Source: Colias croceus (lineage: Eukaryota > Arthropoda > Insecta > Lepidoptera > Pieridae). Taken from it: DNA of 64,000 nucleotides. This document shows positions 60,309 to 64,000 of this stretch, one piece after another; position 1 is the stretch's first letter, and the number at the start of each line of letters is the position of its first letter. The stretch spans positions 1,178,001 through 1,242,000 of the forward strand of contig NC_059566.1 of NCBI RefSeq assembly GCF_905220415.1. The letters run 5' to 3'. The notes under the pieces were generated by a model. The model saw only the letters and a program-made list of their open reading frames with translations. It did not search any database and had not been told where the DNA came from. The translations under genes were made by a program, and so were the position numbers.

Positions 60309-63255
60309 ATGAAGGCTACAGTAGTTTGTTTTTTGGCTGTGAGTATTTTTTTTTACTAGATTTTTTGTGTTTTTTTTCTATGTTGGTAAGAAATAATCAC
60401 ATGTATCCTTACTTATATGTATTATAAATGCGAAAGTAACTCTGTCTGTCTGTCTGTTACTCAATCACGACTAAACTACTGAACCAATTTGCATGAAATT
60501 TGGTATGGAGATATTTTGATACCCGAGAAAGGAAATAGGCTACCTTTTATTGCGAAATATGTACCACGGGCGAAGCCGGGGCGGACCACTAGTAGAGTAT
60601 AAGTATGAGGACAATTATTTTTTTATTTTAATAAAGTGCCATTTTTATTTATGTGTGATGCTTTTGACATTTTCTGTATTGGTTTATTGCATTATAGGTC
60701 TACGAAAAAAATGAATCTTTTTGAGTGTGATTTTTTTGTGCTCAAGTTCTTCGATTTTTTCTCTGTTGTTAATTTTTGTAAATATTTATTTTGTGAAATT
60801 AAATCTATTTAATAAATTGTAATTTTTAGGTCTGTGTGGCTGCAATGGCGGCGCCTACATTGGGTAAGATACTTGCATAATCCAATTATTATTAACTAGC
60901 TTTCCGCTCGCGGCTTTGCCCGCGTTTTCAAAGAAATACCCGCATAGTTCCCGTTCCCGTGGGATTTCCGGGATAAAATATATGTTAATCCAAGTTGTTA
61001 TGTGTGCTAAATTTCATTGTAATCGGTTCAGAAATATTTGCGTGAAAGAGTAACAAACATACATACACTAACATGCACACTCACAAACTTTCGCTTTGTA
61101 ATATTAGTTGGTAGGATGTATTGTAATCTATACTAATATTATAAAGCTGAAGAGTTTGTTTGTTTGAACGCGCTAATCTCGGGAACTACTGGTCCGATTT
61201 GAAGAATTCTTTCGGTGTTAGATAGCTCATTTGTCGAGGAAGGCTATAGGCTATATATCATACCCTAAGACCAACAGGAACGGAGCCACGCGAGTGAAAC
61301 CGCGCGGCACAGCTAGTGTTATATAATAATAAGGATTTAAAGAGTCTTATTTTTTACTACGACTAAAAAAATTATACTTTTACTAATTAAGTAGTTAACT
61401 GTCAGCACAGAATACTAAATAGTAGCAAACACTACTTACTACCTATTAGCTATTAGTTTTCACTTTTCAGCATAACAGTATGTACTACTTAAGGAGTTGC
61501 TATTAATTATTCAAAACAATAAATTCAATTGACGTCTAAAATAATAAATTAATTTAATATTAAAATTAACAACTAATTTGGTCTAGATCTTAAATAAAAA
61601 CGGTTTACCATGGTTTACGTTTTAAATAAATAACATAGAAGAAAATATTGTAGGTACATGAATTTTATTTAAACTCATATACTCAAACTCAAACAATTAT
61701 TTATTCGATTAGACTTTTTATAAAAGCACTTTTGAATTGTCATAACATTTTTTAACATTTACCACGGATTAGAAAAAGTAATATAAATAAAAAGTCATAT
61801 ACCATTCTTACGAAAATAAATTAGATTATGTATTATTGGTAGAATTTTAATTTATTATTTTATTTTTACAGATTTTTTGGGCCACAAAAATCAAGGTAAG
61901 TTGTTTTCTTGTATTATTCACATATATACATTATACATATACATGGTGTCCCACTGTTGGTATACTAAGCTCAAAGGAGGTTATAGTTTTGCATACGCTG
62001 AGTTTATAAAAAATACTTATAAAATTCCAGACGCATTTTTTTTTCAAATAGATGAATTCTTAAAACTCTATGTGTACACCCATAACAAGTAACCCGCACA
62101 ACTTTGCCACCAGCACGTGAACTATCGTTTAAGATTATTTTTTCATAGACAAAATGCTCACATTACCGAAAGCTGCGCGAAGCTAGAGAAGAAAGCATGG
62201 ATTTTCAGGAAAAATTTAGCAAACATTTTTTGACGTAATTTTGTTGTTTAAGTATTTTTTACGTGATCAGTGTATGCAAAACTACAAGTCCCTTCGCGCA
62301 TAGTATACCATTAGTGGGACACCCTGTAGATACTGAATCTCGTATTACATCTAAACTCGATTTAACTCGCTTTAAAAGTACCTATAATAAATCTATTTTT
62401 TATACTTTCAATTTGTATACTTATTAAGGCCCAGTTACAATACAATAATTAATTTGTATACTTATTAAGGCCCAGTTACAATACAATAATTAATTTGTAT
62501 ACTTATTAATCCCCACTCCCCAGTGACAATACAATAATTAATTAGAGATTCAACGTGATTTTAGATTCTTTTAACAAGATACATTTAAAAGTATTATTAC
62601 TTTACTACCGAAATAAATAGATAGATATAATATAAAAATTGTCAAAAATAAGTAGTTACCTATAGTAATTATAAAGATTAAAGAAATGATAAAGTATTAT
62701 ATAAAAAACTAGCGGTCCGCCCCGGCTTCACCCGTGGTACATATTCACGTTTTCTCTACATAAGAACCATCCTCGTACTTCAAGGAATATAATAAAAAAA
62801 GAATTATCGAAATCGGTTCAGCCGTTCTTGAGTTATGCGCTTACCAACACATTTTGCGATTCATTTTTATATATAAGAAGATAAATATATCAGTTTAGCA
62901 CTACATAGTATAAAACAAAGTCGCTTTCTCTGTCCCTATGTCCCTTTGTATGCTTAAATCCTTACCTACGCAACGGATTTTGAAGCGGTTTTTTTTAATA
63001 ATAGAGTGATTCAAGAGGAAGGTTTAAGTATATATTTTAAAAAACCTTACCAAAACCATTAGATTTTAGTCAAAGCTGGTGAAGCCGCGGATGGTAGGCT
63101 AGTTTTATAAATACATTTTATTTCTAACTAAATATTTTTTCTTGCAGATAATTGTTGCAATACTCCTCAACCCGCTACGCAGGGTAATTATTTTTAATAA
63201 TTATATAGTTAAAAATTAATCATAACTAAAAATTACAGCGCCTTCAATAAGTATA
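60309..63255 (+). CDS. Secreted peptide, 5' part (five small exons; continues beyond the window)
   Basis: Exons 60309-60338, 60830-60863, 61872-61895, 63148-63183 and 63239-63255 join in frame (phases 0, 1, 1, 1) and give 47 residues so far. A signal peptide MKATVVCFLAVCVAAMAAPT is interrupted by intron 1, followed by LDFLGHKNQ, DNCCNTPQPATQ and APSISI. Each junction has a GT donor and AG acceptor. Exon 5 (17 bp) is the least certain. The next donor (GTAAGTAATT) implies more exons to the right. A TATA box and initiator precede it. The exon plan resembles the secreted gene at 46563-50153, which is divergent. Two adjacent Cys suggest a disulfide-bonded peptide, but no family was recognised. Confidence 0.72.
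60413..60597 (+). mobile_element. Helitron in intron 1 of the secreted-peptide gene
   Basis: TATTATAAATGCGAAAGTAA head of one body type joined after TACCTTTTATTGCG to ATATGTACCACGGGCGAAGC ... CACTAG of another: a chimera. Confidence 0.65.
60895..61316. mobile_element. Two Helitrons in intron 2 of the secreted-peptide gene
   Basis: 60895-61112 (-) starts CTAGCTTTCCGCTCGCGGCT. 61127-61316 (+) is a textbook copy: TCTATACTAATATTATAAAG, then a CGCG...CGCG 3' hairpin at about 61290-61306 and CTAG, inserted between A and T. Confidence 0.8.
61320..61685. other. No feature recognised (intron 2)
   Basis: AT-rich; ACTACT-rich patch at about 61430-61500. Confidence 0.35.
61688..61795 (-). mobile_element. 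LINE 3' end remnant
   Basis: (CTCAAA)n then ATTATTTATTCGATTAGACT and AAAAGCACTTTTGAATTGTC, the reverse complement of the 3' end at 475-632. Confidence 0.55.
61942..62326 (+). mobile_element. Mariner-type MITE
   Basis: TA-flanked; CATGGTGTCCCACTGTTGGT and CCATTAGTGGGACACCCTG. It begins 46 bp after the exon 3 donor. Confidence 0.85.
62408..62545. repeat. Tandem repeat, 47-bp unit, 3 copies
   Basis: AATTTGTATACTTATTAAGG, CCCAGTTACAATACAATAAT. The third copy has diverged (ATCCCCACTCCCCAGTGACA). Confidence 0.9.
62708..63105 (-). mobile_element. Helitron and adjoining Helitron-body fragment
   Basis: 62708-62882 starts CTAGCGGTCCGCCCCGGCTT and ends TTTTTATATATAAGAAGA, the same type as 39737-39905. 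62890-63105 is the other orientation of the TTCAAGAGGAAGGTTTAAG type, ending GGATGGTAGGCTAG. Confidence 0.65.
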
Positions 63256-63299
63256 GTAAGTAATTTCTTTTGTATTTTGACTTGTATATTTTGACTTGA

Positions 63300-63677
63300 A
63301 TTGTGTTAATAATGATTAAATTGTACTGTATAGCATAGTGGTGCTTTGGCGTGACTGTAAGCCACTATGTTCCTGAAATAAATAAATAAATAAATAAGTA
63401 AAAAACAAGTGATAACTGCGTTAAAAACAACCGACTTCAAACTTGCACTTGCAACATTTACAAATACCTACAGACAAAAATGCTCATAAAATAAAAACTA
63501 CTGGGCCTATCCGAATAAAATTTTTATGGGACCAATTCGACACCATCCCGCATCGAACAAAAAAAAATCACGTAAATCGGTTCAGAAACCTCGGAGTAAT
63601 CGGTGTACATACATAAAAAAAAATATATACCGGCCGAATTGATAACCTCCTCCTTTTTTTTGAAGTCGGTTAAAAAG
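63300..63677. mobile_element. LINE tail remnant and TIR element with AACCGACTTCAAA ends
   Basis: 63300-63400 ends GCCACTATGTTCCTGAAATA then (AAAT)n. 63404-63677 is a close copy of 9813-10073 (TTAAAAACAACCGACTTCAA to TTTGAAGTCGGTTAAAA), with the left flank ACAAGTGATAACTGCG also shared. Confidence 0.7.
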
Positions 63678-63713
63678 ATGTTAAATATTTAGGTAATATT
63701 CTGTATTATGTGT

Positions 63714-64000
63714 TATAGTCAAATCCCGAAACACAATCTCTCTGCGGAAGGGCTGGTTTATCTTAGGTTTAGCAAAAGTCATCAGGAAATCCTCGAAATA
63801 CATTTGAATTTCACCGTTTGACTGATGTCAACAGCAGTCTCGGGCGCAGGCGGACGCAGCATAGGCATAGCACGCGCATAAGACGCCTCAGCTAGACAAC
63901 GACTGACGAAAATTGTTTAGTAAAAGGCCGAAATATTACATCTATTCCGGCTTTGACAAAGTCATTATGCTAGAAATGAGGTTTGACCAGTCAAACCTAA
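63714..64000 (+). mobile_element. Element related to the outer part of the palindrome locus (runs off the window)
   Basis: TATAGTCAAATCCCGAAACA, GGCTGGTTTATCTTAGGTTT, GACGAAAATTGTTTAGTAAA and AAGTCATTATGCTAGAAATG match inverted blocks at 42850, 42810, 41190 and 38840. It lacks the palindrome, so it is an empty comparison copy. Confidence 0.6.

Overview
The window is AT-rich animal nuclear DNA, almost certainly from a moth or butterfly (Lepidoptera). It carries dozens of short non-autonomous Helitrons with the conserved TC...CTAG ends of the lepidopteran Lep1 type, a tRNA-derived SINE ending in (GATG)n, LINE 3' ends typical of Lepidoptera, and animal genes with GT-AG introns. There are no bacterial features.

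Genes, left to right. (1) 7799-14830 (+): a four-exon eEF1A lysine methyltransferase 2 (METTL10/EEF1AKMT2) whose third intron is swollen to about 5.2 kb by nested transposons. (2) 24079-25449 (-) and 31693-33006 (-): two intronless paralogues of motile sperm domain-containing protein 2 (CRAL-TRIO + MSP + C-terminal membrane anchor), in tandem on one strand. (3) 36609-37921 (-): a three-exon HINT3-like HIT-domain phosphoramidase. (4) 46563-50153 (-): a four-exon gene for an unrecognised secreted 234-residue protein with two diverged copies of an internal module. (5) 60309-63255 and beyond (+): the first five small exons of another secreted peptide gene, divergent from gene 4 and sharing its intron phases. 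The methyltransferase, HINT3 and MOSPD2-like genes are housekeeping-type and show no operon-like relation to each other.

The rest is mostly mobile DNA. Several insertions are fully bounded by target duplications: a 429-bp hAT element (8-bp TSD), an 843-bp long-TIR element (9-bp TSD) nested in a LINE tail (12-bp TSD), a Harbinger element (TAA TSD) nested in a Helitron, a 3.1-kb TTAA-flanked element nested in a TA-flanked mariner-type MITE, a 919-bp hairpin and a 5'-truncated LINE (15-bp TSD). A 3.5-kb palindrome (38883-42371) is especially informative. Its right arm preserves the empty target site for three insertions in the left arm: a Helitron, a LINE and a tiny 31-bp insertion flanked by an 8-bp duplication.

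The strongest candidate for something undescribed is that tiny insertion. The same sequence of about 25 bp, starting CACAGACTAATAATAATATA, occurs at three unrelated places (18655, 31204, 39260) in both orientations, each time flanked by its own 7-8 bp direct duplication. This looks like mobilisation of a single transposon terminus without a body.

All coordinates and translations were worked out by eye. Family names rest on recognised motifs, not on database searches.
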